Shown piece after piece: positions 1 to 9,671 of a stretch of DNA of 50,549 nt. The notes under the pieces are model-generated. The model saw only the letters and a list, made by a program, of their open reading frames with translations. It was not told the DNA's origin and did not search any database. Position 1 is the first letter of the stretch. Every line of letters begins with the position of its first letter. Position numbers and translations under genes: made by a program. This DNA is from an uncultured Clostridia bacterium (lineage in GTDB: Bacteria; Bacillota; Clostridia; Oscillospirales; Oscillospiraceae): contig CAMKED010000004.1 in assembly GCA_946411475.1 (NCBI GenBank), positions 1-50,549 of the forward strand, written 5' to 3'.

Positions 1-161
1 CGAAGGACGTTCTTTATTCTTTCCCAGACTGTAAAGTATGATTGACAAACCTACAGACAGACGTTCAGCGTGTTTTCTTTGGCTTTTTCGATTGCATTTC
101 CGCCTGAAAACTGGTATAATAAACCATCGGAGGCCGTCCGAAATTGGGAGGAGGGGTGACC

Positions 162-1016
162 ATGTGGGAGCGCGTCAGGCATTTTTTTCGCAGCGTGCAG
201 CGCCTGGAGGTCAACATCTTTGCGGCCTACGCTGCCTATTTCTGGCTGCTTGCAATTTTCCCGGCCATGATGCTGCTGATCAGCATCATTCAGCTTACGC
301 CCATCTCCCCGGACAGTCTGCGGACCCTGCTGCAAAACGTGGTTCCCGCCAGTCTGGAATCCCTGACGAACTACATGATCGATGAGCTCTTTGCCGTCGA
401 TTCGCCGGCCATTCTTTCCGTCTCGGCCGTTACTGCCCTGTGGATGACTTCTAAGGGCGTTATGAGCCTTCAGCGCGGGCTGAACCGGATTTACGTGGCG
501 CGGGAGACCCGCAACCCCATCTGGCTTCGGATTCGGGCCGTGCTGTTCTCCCTGGCCGGGGTGCTGGCCACGGTGCTGCTGCTGGCCCTCGGGCTGCTGA
601 GCCACGATCTGGTCGTAAAGCTGGTGGACAGAGGCAGCGAATTGGGAGACCTGCTGATGCAGCTTGGGCGTATGCGCTACGTGTTGTCGGTGTTGGTGCT
701 GACGCTCTTTTTTGCCGCGATGTACGCGATTTTCCCCAACCGGAACGTCAGCTTTTCTTCCTCTCTTCCCGGCGCGTTCGTCACGGCGGTGCTCTGGACG
801 GTTTTCTCCCGCGTTTTCACCGTCTACGCGGACAAGTTCGCCAATTATTCCATCTACTACGGGAGCCTCTCCGTTATTGCCATGGCAATGCTTTGGCTCC
901 ATATCTGCATTTTTCTCTTCTTCTGCGGCGGAATCCTGAACCGCGAACTCGAACGCAGAAAAATCAACGCTCCGAAACAAAAGGAATCGCAACATGGACG
1001 ATCAACAGAGAAATAG
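162..1016 (+). CDS. YihY/virulence factor BrkB family membrane protein
   Basis: Multi-TM ORF with YihY-like N-terminus (FFRSVQRLEVNIFAAYAAYFWLLAIFPAMM); GGGAGGAGG RBS before ATG at 162. Confidence 0.85.
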   Translation: MWERVRHFFRSVQRLEVNIFAAYAAYFWLLAIFPAMMLLISIIQLTPISPDSLRTLLQNVVPASLESLTNYMIDELFAVDSPAILSVSAVTALWMTSKGVMSLQRGLNRIYVARETRNPIWLRIRAVLFSLAGVLATVLLLALGLLSHDLVVKLVDRGSELGDLLMQLGRMRYVLSVLVLTLFFAAMYAIFPNRNVSFSSSLPGAFVTAVLWTVFSRVFTVYADKFANYSIYYGSLSVIAMAMLWLHICIFLFFCGGILNRELERRKINAPKQKESQHGRSTEK

Positions 1017-3423
1017 ATTTTTACAGCTCCGACGGGAGCTGATCGGGCGGGAGTTTCCCAGCCTGAACGATATGCAGCGTCAGGCTGTTCTGACTACGGA
1101 GGGCCCGCTGCTGCTCCTGGCCGGCGCGGGCAGCGGAAAGACCACGGTGCTGATCCATCGGATCGCCAATCTGATCCGCTTCGGCTGCGCCTCGGACGTT
1201 CCGGATATCCCGGAGGGGTATGGAGAACCCGAACTGGCAGCCCTGGAAGCTGCTGCAGCCAAGGCCGGACGCATGGACGACGCGGCCACCGCGCTCTGCG
1301 CCGTGCGTCCCGTGGAGCCCTGGCGGATCATTGCCATCACGTTTACCAACAAGGCCGCCAACCAGCTCAAGGATCGGCTTGCCGTCATGCTTGGCCCGGA
1401 GGCCGCCGAGATCTGGGCCATGACCTTCCACGCAGCCTGCTGCCGCATCCTGCGCCGCGAGATCGACCGTCTGGGCTATGACCGGCAATTCACGATCTAC
1501 GACACTGCGGACTCTGAGCGGGTCATGAAGGACGTGATGAAAGAACTGCGGGTGGACGAAAAGGAACTGCCCGCCCGCCTGATTCTTACCCACATCAGCC
1601 GGGCCAAGGACGCGATGCAGTTTCCCGACGATTACGCCGCAAAAGCGGACGCGGCCGGGGACGCCCGCCTGGACACGGTTTCCGCCTGCTACACAGCCTA
1701 CCAGCGCAGGCTCCGCGAGGCAAACGCGCTGGACTTTGACGACATCATTCTCCTGACGGTTCAGCTTCTGCAGGACTATGAGGAGGTCCGCGTTTTCTGG
1801 CAAAACCGCTTCCGCTACGTGCTGATCGACGAGTACCAGGACACCAACCGCCTGCAATACCGTCTGGCCGCGCTGCTGGCCGGTGGACGGAAGAACATCT
1901 GCGTGGTGGGCGACGACGACCAGAGTATCTACAAATTCCGCGGCGCCACTATTGAAAATATTTTGAACTTTGAGGAGAATTTCCCCGGGGCCCGCCTGAT
2001 TCGTCTGGAACAGAACTATCGCTCCACGCCGCAGATCCTGGACGCGGCCAACGCCGTGATTCAGCAGAACAAGGGCCGCAAGGGGAAAAAACTCTGGACG
2101 AAGAACGCCGGCGGCACGGGGATCACTGTCAAGCAGACCGCCGATGAAAACGAAGAGGCCAATTACGTGGCCTCTCGCATCTTTGCGCTGATGCCCCCGG
2201 CAAAGTTCCGGGATTTTGCAGTCCTATATCGGACCAACGCCCAATCCAATGCGCTGGAACGCTCCTTCAAATTCAATGCGATCCCCTACCGGATCATCGG
2301 CGGCACCCGCTTCTTCGACCGTGCGGAGGTCAAGGACATGCTGGCCTATTTGCAGCTCATCAACAACCGCGCTGACGATTTGCGCCTGAACCGGATCGTC
2401 AACAATCCGCCTCGCGGCATCGGGGCCAAGACACTGGAGACCGTGCGGCGGCTGGCGGAAAGCCAGAATTTGCCCATGTATCTGGTTCTGGCGGACGCCT
2501 ATCACTATCCGGCTCTGGAAAAAAGCGCTGCCAAGCTGACCGCCTTTTCGGTACTGATCGAGGAATGCGCCGCTCTGCTGGACAGTCTGCCTCTGCCGGA
2601 GTTCTATGACGCGCTGGTGGAAAAGGTGGGCTACGCGGCCATGTTGGAGGCGCACAACGACGTGGAGAGCCGGACCCGGTTGGAAAACGTCCGCGAGCTT
2701 CGCTCCTCCCTGGTAGGCTATGTGGAAAACCACCCGGACGACGCTTCCCTCCACGGCTTTTTGGAAGAGATCGCCCTCTATACCGACATTGAGCAGTATG
2801 ACGCAGAGGCTGACGCCGTGGTTATGATGACGATTCACACCGCCAAGGGTCTGGAATTCCCGCACGTCTTCCTGGTAGGCGCAGAGGACGGCCTGTTCCC
2901 AAGCCTGCGGAGCATCGGCGAGGCCGACGAGCTCGAGGAAGAACGGCGGCTGTGCTACGTGGCCATTACCCGGGCCAAAAACACACTGACCATCACGCAT
3001 GCCCGCCAGCGCATGCTCTATGGCCGGACCACGGTGAACCGGCTGTCCCGCTTTGTCCGGGATATTCCCCCCGCCCTGCTGGATCAGCCGCTGCGGCCTG
3101 CCCGTCCGGCAGCCGAGCCGCATATGGTCTACGACGATCTGCCTTTCGCCGAACGGGAGCAGCGCAGGAATTGGGGAACGACCCACGGACCCGGTCCCTC
3201 CGATTTCAAGCCCCGTTTCCCTGCAACTTCCGCCCCGAAGCCGGACGCTCCTGCACCGGAGTATCGGCCGGGCGACACCGTCTTGCATAACGCCTTCGGC
3301 CGCGGCATGGTCCTGACCGTAACGAAAATGGGCAGCGACGCCTTGCTGGAAGTAGCCTTTGACGAGAAAGGGACCAAAAAGCTGCTGGCGAAAACCGCTT
3401 CGGCCCACATGAAAAAGCTTTAA
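994..3423 (+). CDS. pcrA: UvrD/PcrA-type ATP-dependent DNA helicase
   Basis: Walker A GAGSGKT, LIDEYQDTNRLQ, GDDDQSIYKFRGA, TIHTAKGLEFPHVFLVG, VAITRAK motifs; C-terminal PcrA-like tail. Confidence 0.93.
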   Translation: MDDQQRNRFLQLRRELIGREFPSLNDMQRQAVLTTEGPLLLLAGAGSGKTTVLIHRIANLIRFGCASDVPDIPEGYGEPELAALEAAAAKAGRMDDAATALCAVRPVEPWRIIAITFTNKAANQLKDRLAVMLGPEAAEIWAMTFHAACCRILRREIDRLGYDRQFTIYDTADSERVMKDVMKELRVDEKELPARLILTHISRAKDAMQFPDDYAAKADAAGDARLDTVSACYTAYQRRLREANALDFDDIILLTVQLLQDYEEVRVFWQNRFRYVLIDEYQDTNRLQYRLAALLAGGRKNICVVGDDDQSIYKFRGATIENILNFEENFPGARLIRLEQNYRSTPQILDAANAVIQQNKGRKGKKLWTKNAGGTGITVKQTADENEEANYVASRIFALMPPAKFRDFAVLYRTNAQSNALERSFKFNAIPYRIIGGTRFFDRAEVKDMLAYLQLINNRADDLRLNRIVNNPPRGIGAKTLETVRRLAESQNLPMYLVLADAYHYPALEKSAAKLTAFSVLIEECAALLDSLPLPEFYDALVEKVGYAAMLEAHNDVESRTRLENVRELRSSLVGYVENHPDDASLHGFLEEIALYTDIEQYDAEADAVVMMTIHTAKGLEFPHVFLVGAEDGLFPSLRSIGEADELEEERRLCYVAITRAKNTLTITHARQRMLYGRTTVNRLSRFVRDIPPALLDQPLRPARPAAEPHMVYDDLPFAEREQRRNWGTTHGPGPSDFKPRFPATSAPKPDAPAPEYRPGDTVLHNAFGRGMVLTVTKMGSDALLEVAFDEKGTKKLLAKTASAHMKKL

Positions 3424-3426
3424 ACG

Positions 3427-3459
3427 AAAAACCGTCGAAACCTGGTTTCGACGGTTTTT
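3427..3459. terminator. Bidirectional intrinsic terminator between convergent genes
   Basis: Perfect inverted repeat AAAAACCGTCGAAACC-T-GGTTTCGACGGTTTTT. Confidence 0.9.
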
Positions 3460-3479
3460 CGCACAGTATCGAAAAATGA

Positions 3480-6400
3480 TCAGGAAACAAGCACAGGCGA
3501 TTGCGATGCATGCATGAAGTAGTTGTACAGATAGGTTACAACGTAGGCGCGGGTGCAGGGCGTTCTGGGCGCCAGAAGGTTACTGCCGTTTCCCTCATTT
3601 CCGACAAGGATGCCGTTGTAATAGGCCCAGAGCGCGGGATGGTACCAGTAGTCATGTTCCTTGGAGACATCGTCAAAAGGATTCTCGGGATCGCCGTCGA
3701 TGTCGATCGGACGGCCTGCGAGCACCCACAGGAAGGTGATCATCTGCCCCGTGGTAACGGACTCGTACGGGGAAAAGGTGGTGGCAGAGGTTCCGGCGGT
3801 GTAGTTGTTTTCAACGGCCCACAGGACGGGATCCAGGAAATAATCTCCCACACGGACGTCCTCAAAGGGGTTGTCGTGAGACTTGGGTTCCGGCCTTCCT
3901 GCTGCTACCCAGAGGAAGGTCATAGCCTGGCCGCGGGTAAGCGTTTCATAAGGAGAAAAGGTTTTATAAGAGGTACCGCAAGTCACGGTATTGAATAAAG
4001 CCCAGTCAATCGCATCGTGCGCCCAGGGGGCATCTTCTGGCATGTCGACGAAGACCTCACCGGCGCATAGCGGCGCCTCCTTGGTTGCCTTACAGAAATC
4101 ACAGGTGTAGAGACCGGTGCTCTCATGGAGGGTCTCGCCCTCGGTCAGAACTTCGGTCAGCTTCCAAGCGTGACCGCTCGGCTCGGTTTCATCGCCCGTA
4201 TAGCTGTCCTCGCAGCGCGAACAGGTGTAGGTCGTATAGCCGCCTTCCGTGCAAGTTGGGGCGGTCTTCACGCCGACGTAGTTGTGGCCAAGCGGCTCGG
4301 CGGTCGTGACCATTTTTTCTATCTCCTCGCCGCAGACGGAGCAGTAGGTGATAATCTCCGTGACGCCGGTTTCCGTGCAGGTGGGCTCGATCTCAACTTT
4401 TGTCTCGGTCCGGCCGGGCGTATGCACCGCGCCGCCGCGGATCGGCTGCTCCAGAACTCTTCCGCAAATCACGCAGGTGGAAGTGAGCTTGCCTTCCTGG
4501 CAGGTCGGCGGAGTCAGCACGGCGGTGGAGGGATGCTCCGTTTCGCCCAGGGGCCCGATCCAGTAGTTCATATCTACGTTTCCGGTAATTCCGGCAACCG
4601 TTCCCTTGCTGGTGTATTGCCAAACACTGGCGCCCAAATCGACCGTCAGATGCTCCGTGCCCCAATGGGCGACCCAGTGCACCGTATTGCCGTAACTCTC
4701 AAAGCCTTTGAACACGTTGTCCCACAGGCTGGCGCTTGCATAGACGCCCGAACGGAAACCGAAGTCTTCGATCTCACTGCAGAAGGCGGAGATCACAGGC
4801 GCCATTTCAGCATTCGAGAGGGTGAGAATGTTGTTTCCCTCTTCAACGTCGTAGAAAATCGGAAGCGACGGCTTGAAATTGTATTGGTTCAGCCATTCCA
4901 GGACAGCGTCAGCCTCTTCCCGGGCCTTCTCCGGCGTAGTGGCGCCGGCGTAGTAGTAGAGACCGAAGGGAATGCCGTTTTCGATGCAGCCGCGGACGTT
5001 GTCCACAAAGGAAGAATCGTCCTTGATGCCGCCTACGGTGTTGCCGGTCCAGCCCACGCGCACGATGGCAAAATCAACCGCTTCCGCCACGGCGCTCCAG
5101 TCGGTAATGACGTTCCATTCGCTCACGTCGATGCCGACGCTGACGCTGGGATCCGGCTCAGCGGGGGCCGTACCGCAGCCGCAGATCGAACACACGTCTC
5201 CCTCCAGGGGAACGGCGCAGTCGTGCTTATAGGTGACGGTATCGCGGACCGTGTTGCGATAGACGGAGTAACTGCCGTTCACGAAATAGCTGTTGTTCAG
5301 GGTTTGCAGGGCAGCCGTGCCGGAATAGCGAGTGGAATAGCAGCAGCCGTTGTAGGCCGTGGTGGGATTGGCCTGGGAAAGCTCGATGGAGGTGATGGTC
5401 CCATCCAGGCTGTAGGTCACGTCGGTAACCAGTACCGCATGGGCGCTGCTGATCAGGGCGTCGCCCAACTGGATCAGCGTATAGGAGCGGCCGATCTTGG
5501 CGGTCTTGTCCCAATTGATCATGGACTGGCAGGTTTTTCTCTGCGGGGAGTCGCTGCCGTTGGCCGTGGTCTGCCAGGCCCAGGAGGCAAAGCCGGAACA
5601 GTCGGTGCCGTAATACTGAGAGCCGCGCCAATAGGTGCAGCGCTCGGTATAGAACTTGCTCTCAATGTCATTGACCGCGTTCACGAATCCGGTCAGAGAG
5701 GTGTACCAGGGAACGTAGCTCAGACCCTGGCCGTAGGGCAGGCCGGTGTAGGTGACTTCGGGTTCATATAAGATGGGCAGGCCGTAGGATTCGTCGGTAT
5801 AACCCCAGCCGCCGACTTCCTGCAGCGGAGTCCATTTGACGTTCAGCATTTGCCGCGCCCGACGGATGATATTCAGCGTGCCTTCGTTCGCAGGCTGCCG
5901 GTACTGATGGGTGCCGAACACGGGCGCAGGATCCTCGGTTTCAACGCGGGAGTCCGCAATCGCACCGGTCATGCGCAGCATGCTCTCCTCTTCGGTCATG
6001 GTCCAGTCCGGGAGCTCCGCCTGCGAATCCTCCACGGATTCCTTGGGACTGCCGACAAAGCTTTTCGCCACGGCAGTTCCGGCAAACGCAGCAGCCAGAT
6101 CCATCTGATAATCCTTCTCGCCGGAGGTGTAGCACAGAAGACCGTGTTCCAGATCGAAGCGGACGGTATAGCGCTCCACGTTCTGTGCAAGAAGCGTCTC
6201 ATCGGCATAGAGCGTATAGTCGAAGAGCTTGCCGGTGGCGTAGACAATGCCGCAGCCGGTGGGAACAAAGCTGCACAGATTCGGCGCGAGCATCAGCAGA
6301 CGGCGGCCGCTGCCATCGAACGGAAGTTCCCAGATCGCGTTGCCGCTGGAAAAGACCAGCTTCTGCTCGTCAACCAGGTAGAGCTGACCGATGCTGCCGG

Positions 6401-6770
6401 AGAAGCCTTTCAGCAGGATGCGCTCTTTTCCGGTATTCAGATCAAAGACACACAGGTCAAAGTCCTTCTCGTGGTCCCGGGCAAAATAGAGCTTGCCGTT
6501 TGCGTAATTCAATTTCTTGACAGGCCCCTCCACCACCGGGGAATCGGCGCAACCTACGGCGTAGACGGCTCCGTCGGAGTCGCCTATGTAGTAGACCTGC
6601 TCATCAGCCTGGACGCGGCGGCCGCCGCCGGAGAGCATATCCGACGGGTCTGTACCCAGGCTGCAGATGGCAGACGTCGCCTTACGCTGGGCAGAAGCAG
6701 GCAGAACTGCGGAGATAATCAACAGAGCTGCCAGGAAAAAGGCGGAAAAACGTTGAAACAGTGCTTTCAT
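3480..6770 (-). CDS. Secreted multidomain cell-wall hydrolase: N-terminal propeller-like region, NlpC/P60-like region, GH25 lysozyme, Cys-rich repeats, C-terminal SLH repeats
   Basis: Signal peptide; YYGTDCSGFASW; VGIDVSEWN...FAIVRVGWTG...IFYDVEEG (GH25); TCTETG/TCxxCG repeats; SLH-like FxDVxxxDYFLDPVLWAVENNYTAGTSATTFSPYESVTTGQMITFLW repeats. Confidence 0.85.
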   Translation of the reverse strand: MKALFQRFSAFFLAALLIISAVLPASAQRKATSAICSLGTDPSDMLSGGGRRVQADEQVYYIGDSDGAVYAVGCADSPVVEGPVKKLNYANGKLYFARDHEKDFDLCVFDLNTGKERILLKGFSGSIGQLYLVDEQKLVFSSGNAIWELPFDGSGRRLLMLAPNLCSFVPTGCGIVYATGKLFDYTLYADETLLAQNVERYTVRFDLEHGLLCYTSGEKDYQMDLAAAFAGTAVAKSFVGSPKESVEDSQAELPDWTMTEEESMLRMTGAIADSRVETEDPAPVFGTHQYRQPANEGTLNIIRRARQMLNVKWTPLQEVGGWGYTDESYGLPILYEPEVTYTGLPYGQGLSYVPWYTSLTGFVNAVNDIESKFYTERCTYWRGSQYYGTDCSGFASWAWQTTANGSDSPQRKTCQSMINWDKTAKIGRSYTLIQLGDALISSAHAVLVTDVTYSLDGTITSIELSQANPTTAYNGCCYSTRYSGTAALQTLNNSYFVNGSYSVYRNTVRDTVTYKHDCAVPLEGDVCSICGCGTAPAEPDPSVSVGIDVSEWNVITDWSAVAEAVDFAIVRVGWTGNTVGGIKDDSSFVDNVRGCIENGIPFGLYYYAGATTPEKAREEADAVLEWLNQYNFKPSLPIFYDVEEGNNILTLSNAEMAPVISAFCSEIEDFGFRSGVYASASLWDNVFKGFESYGNTVHWVAHWGTEHLTVDLGASVWQYTSKGTVAGITGNVDMNYWIGPLGETEHPSTAVLTPPTCQEGKLTSTCVICGRVLEQPIRGGAVHTPGRTETKVEIEPTCTETGVTEIITYCSVCGEEIEKMVTTAEPLGHNYVGVKTAPTCTEGGYTTYTCSRCEDSYTGDETEPSGHAWKLTEVLTEGETLHESTGLYTCDFCKATKEAPLCAGEVFVDMPEDAPWAHDAIDWALFNTVTCGTSYKTFSPYETLTRGQAMTFLWVAAGRPEPKSHDNPFEDVRVGDYFLDPVLWAVENNYTAGTSATTFSPYESVTTGQMITFLWVLAGRPIDIDGDPENPFDDVSKEHDYWYHPALWAYYNGILVGNEGNGSNLLAPRTPCTRAYVVTYLYNYFMHASQSPVLVS

Positions 6771-6797
6771 AGTGATCCTCGCTATGTAATAATAGTT

Positions 6798-7739
6798 TTA
6801 GTCGTTCTCCTCCGGGACGTCCACGTCCAGGCCCAGCTCGCTGGGCAGGAAACGGGGGCAGACGTTTTCGGAGGTCATGATGACGGAAGCGGCCAGAAAA
6901 GAGCCGATCTCACAGGATTCAGCCAGAGTCTTGCCGTAGGTCAGGCCAACGGCGACGCCGGCGCAGAACGCGTCCCCGGCTCCGGTGGTGTCTTTGACGA
7001 TGACGTTGCGGGCAGGACAGTAGCCCTTGTAACCGAACATATCGGCGTAGACCGCGCCTTTATCGCCGAGTGTGATAATCATGCTCGGAATTCGGGCCCT
7101 GCGGACTTTTTCGGCCAGAATGCTCTCCATCTCCGGGATCGTGGTCTGCGAATAATCGTCGGAGAAGAGAATACCGGCCTCCTGGCGATTGCAGATAAAG
7201 CAGGCGCAGTCCTGGAGGAAGTCCCGGCGCTGGACCGCGATGGACATATTGGCCACCACGGCGTATACCGGTTTGGCGTACTGCTTGGCCAGGCGGAAAA
7301 CCTTTTTGACGATTTCCTTGTCCAGGCAGATCTCCACCACAACGGAGTCCGCCTGGGAGAAGATCTCGTCGCCCTTTTCCTCCAGCAGATCCAGAAGGGG
7401 CGTCATGTCGGGGCGCTGGGAGATGGAACCGACCACGTCGCCGCTGTGGTCGAAGACGGCAAGCCAGGTGCCCATGCCGTTGCGGACGGGAAGCAGATAG
7501 TCGGTGTTGACTTTGTGGCTCCGGAGCTTGCGGATGACTTCCTCTCCCGCGCCGTTGTTATCCACCAGACTGACGTAGGTGGGCCGAAGCTCCACGTTTG
7601 CGATATCCTCCGCCACGTTGCGGCTCACGCCGCCGTGGACCTGTTCGATCCATCCCACGTTCCGTCCCTGGGGAATATACTGCCCGGAGGGAAAGCCCTT
7701 GATATCCACAAACACGGCGCCGATGACGACTATGCCCAT
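6798..7739 (-). CDS. PfkB-family carbohydrate kinase
   Basis: VKDTTGAGDAFCAGVAVGL signature; start chosen at 7739 (RBS-like GAGGGGG upstream) instead of 7763. Confidence 0.88.
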   Translation of the reverse strand: MGIVVIGAVFVDIKGFPSGQYIPQGRNVGWIEQVHGGVSRNVAEDIANVELRPTYVSLVDNNGAGEEVIRKLRSHKVNTDYLLPVRNGMGTWLAVFDHSGDVVGSISQRPDMTPLLDLLEEKGDEIFSQADSVVVEICLDKEIVKKVFRLAKQYAKPVYAVVANMSIAVQRRDFLQDCACFICNRQEAGILFSDDYSQTTIPEMESILAEKVRRARIPSMIITLGDKGAVYADMFGYKGYCPARNVIVKDTTGAGDAFCAGVAVGLTYGKTLAESCEIGSFLAASVIMTSENVCPRFLPSELGLDVDVPEEND

Positions 7740-7868
7740 GGCAACATACCCCCTCTTAGACAATTTTACTATTTTATTGTATCATGGTTTTTCTGAAATT
7801 TCAACAGTAAGTATTTCTTTTTTTGGAAAACTGTGGTATGATAACAAAAATTGCGGGAGGTTTTTGCT

Positions 7869-8045
7869 ATGGACCCAACAATTTGCGAGACCTGCTGGCA
7901 CTACGACTACGATGAGGAAGCCGACGAATACTACTGCCGCATGGAACTGGACGAGGACGAATTCTCCCGGATCTTTTCGCGGCACGGCGGCCGCTGCCCG
8001 TTCTACCAGAAGGGCGACGACTACTATTTGGCACGAAAACAGTGA
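7869..8045 (+). CDS. Small acidic Cys-containing protein (DUF6472-like)
   Basis: ICETCWHYDYDEEADEYYCRMELDEDE...CPFYQ; GGGAGG RBS before ATG at 7869. Confidence 0.7.
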   Translation: MDPTICETCWHYDYDEEADEYYCRMELDEDEFSRIFSRHGGRCPFYQKGDDYYLARKQ

Positions 8046-8060
8046 GAAAAGGACCGAGCT

Positions 8061-9476
8061 ATGCGCTACACGATACAAACCTTAGGCTGCAAGGTCAACC
8101 AATACGAGTCCCAGGCCATGGAGCAGCGGCTCCGGGAGCTGGGACATCTCGAGGTCGGACCCGGCGAGGACTTTGACCTGGCGATCGTCAATACCTGCAC
8201 GGTCACAGCCGTGGCGGACAAGAAAAACCGAAACGTGATCCGCCGCCTGCGGAAGCAGTGCCCGGACGCGGTTCTGGCAGTCTGCGGCTGCTATTCCCAG
8301 GTGAAGCCGGAGGACGTCCGTGCGCTCGGCGTGGACGTGATTTCCGGCTCCGCCGGACGGGAGGCTTTTCTGGAGCTTGCGCTTTCCGCCGTGAGCGACC
8401 GGCAGAAGCGGGAGGCTCTGGATGAGGCGCTCCGTCGACGCTCGTTTGAGATCCTCCCCCCCGGCGGCCTTGCCACCCGGACCCGCGCCATGCTGAAGGT
8501 GCAGGACGGCTGCTCCAATTTCTGTACCTACTGCATCATCCCCTATGCCCGCGGGCCGGTTCGGAGCCTGACCCTCGATGCGGCGCTGGCACAGGTGGCA
8601 GAGCTGGTCGAAGCCGGCTACCGGGAGATCGTGGTAACGGGCATCGAGATCGCCTCCTGGGGCGTGGATCTGGACAAGACCGGCGCCATGCGGCTGCCGC
8701 AGCTATTGGACGCGGTTTGCCGGGCAGCCGGGGACGTACGCATCCGGCTGGGTTCTCTGGAGCCGCGGATCATTGACGAGGATTTCTGCCGCCTTCTGGA
8801 AGGCCGCAAAAACCTCTGCCCGCATTTTCACCTGTCCATGCAGTCCGGCTCGGACGCCGTTCTAGCCCGTATGCACCGGAAATACGACACTGCCCGCTAT
8901 CTGGAAAGCGTGAAGCTGCTGAAGCGGCACTTTCCCGGCTGCGCCGTCACCACCGACATGATTGTCGGCTTCCCCGGAGAGACGGAGACAGAGTTTGCCG
9001 AGAGCCTGGACTTCATTCGCAAATGCAGTTTCGCCTCCATGCACGTTTTCCCCTACTCCCGCCGTCCGGGAACGCCGGCAGACAAGCTGCCGGGGCAGCT
9101 CGGCAACGCAGTCAAGGAAGCCCGCTCTGCTGCCGCCATTGCCGTGGCTGCAGAGATGAACGCCGCCTTCCGGGCGGACATGATCGGAACGGTACAGGCG
9201 GTGCTGTTCGAGGAAGAAGCCTTCCCCTTGAGGGGAATGCGCCCCAGTTCGCAAACTGGGGCGGGTGAGGCGGATTCACCTGTAGGGGGCTGCGCCCTCG
9301 ACGCCCCGCTGCCCGTTCCGGAAACAGGAAAGCCTTCACTCTGGACAGGGCACGCGCCGAATTCGATCCGGGTCTACGCCCCGGGGGAGGCTCTGCACAA
9401 CCGGGTCCTGCCCGTGCGGATTACCGGACTTTCCGAGGACGGCGTCCGCGGGGAGATCGCTGAAACAGAAACTTAA
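8061..9476 (+). CDS. mtaB: tRNA (N6-L-threonylcarbamoyladenosine(37)-C(2))-methylthiotransferase MtaB with an in-frame insert in the TRAM domain
   Basis: TLGCKVNQYESQAM N-terminus, radical SAM CSNFCTYCIIPYARG, TTDMIVGFPGETETEF; C-terminal TRAM interrupted by about 37 aa of repeat-encoded sequence. Confidence 0.93.
   Translation: MRYTIQTLGCKVNQYESQAMEQRLRELGHLEVGPGEDFDLAIVNTCTVTAVADKKNRNVIRRLRKQCPDAVLAVCGCYSQVKPEDVRALGVDVISGSAGREAFLELALSAVSDRQKREALDEALRRRSFEILPPGGLATRTRAMLKVQDGCSNFCTYCIIPYARGPVRSLTLDAALAQVAELVEAGYREIVVTGIEIASWGVDLDKTGAMRLPQLLDAVCRAAGDVRIRLGSLEPRIIDEDFCRLLEGRKNLCPHFHLSMQSGSDAVLARMHRKYDTARYLESVKLLKRHFPGCAVTTDMIVGFPGETETEFAESLDFIRKCSFASMHVFPYSRRPGTPADKLPGQLGNAVKEARSAAAIAVAAEMNAAFRADMIGTVQAVLFEEEAFPLRGMRPSSQTGAGEADSPVGGCALDAPLPVPETGKPSLWTGHAPNSIRVYAPGEALHNRVLPVRITGLSEDGVRGEIAETET
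9222..9312. repeat. Cluster of palindromic repeat units inside the mtaB coding sequence
   Basis: TTCCCC-TTGA-GGGGAA (9222-9237); GCCCCAGTT-CGCA-AACTGGGGC (9241-9262); TGTAGGGGGCTGCGCCCTCGACGCCCCG (9281-9308). Related copies at 32631, 32711 and 45768. Confidence 0.85.
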
Positions 9477-9534
9477 AAATCGAAGCATATATTTTTTTGA
9501 TGTTTTTCAAAAGGTCATGTATCTTCAGCAGGGA

Positions 9535-9616
9535 CGTAGTGGCCGCGCACCTGCGCGGCCATAAAGCCCCAAAATAGCAATCCGCGCTATGGTCGCGCAG
9601 GTGCGCGGCCACTACG
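9535..9616. repeat. Long inverted repeat (about 23-bp perfect arms, internal spacer) downstream of mtaB
   Basis: CGTAGTGGCCGCGCACCTGCGCG ... CGCGCAGGTGCGCGGCCACTACG. Confidence 0.85.
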
Positions 9617-9671
9617 GAGCAGGTGCGACTGATATAGATACAAGGTCATTTGAAAAAGGAAAGGACGTAAC

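Noticed and set aside
4125-7796. Long plus-strand ORFs (548 and 648 aa) over the lysozyme/pfkB genes
   Set aside because: Opposite strand carries recognisable GH25/SLH and PfkB proteins; the plus ORFs show no motifs.
9511-9649. AAGGTCAT direct repeats flanking the 23-bp inverted repeat as target-site duplication
   Set aside because: The 8-mers lie about 16-25 nt away from the arms, not immediately adjacent; could be chance.
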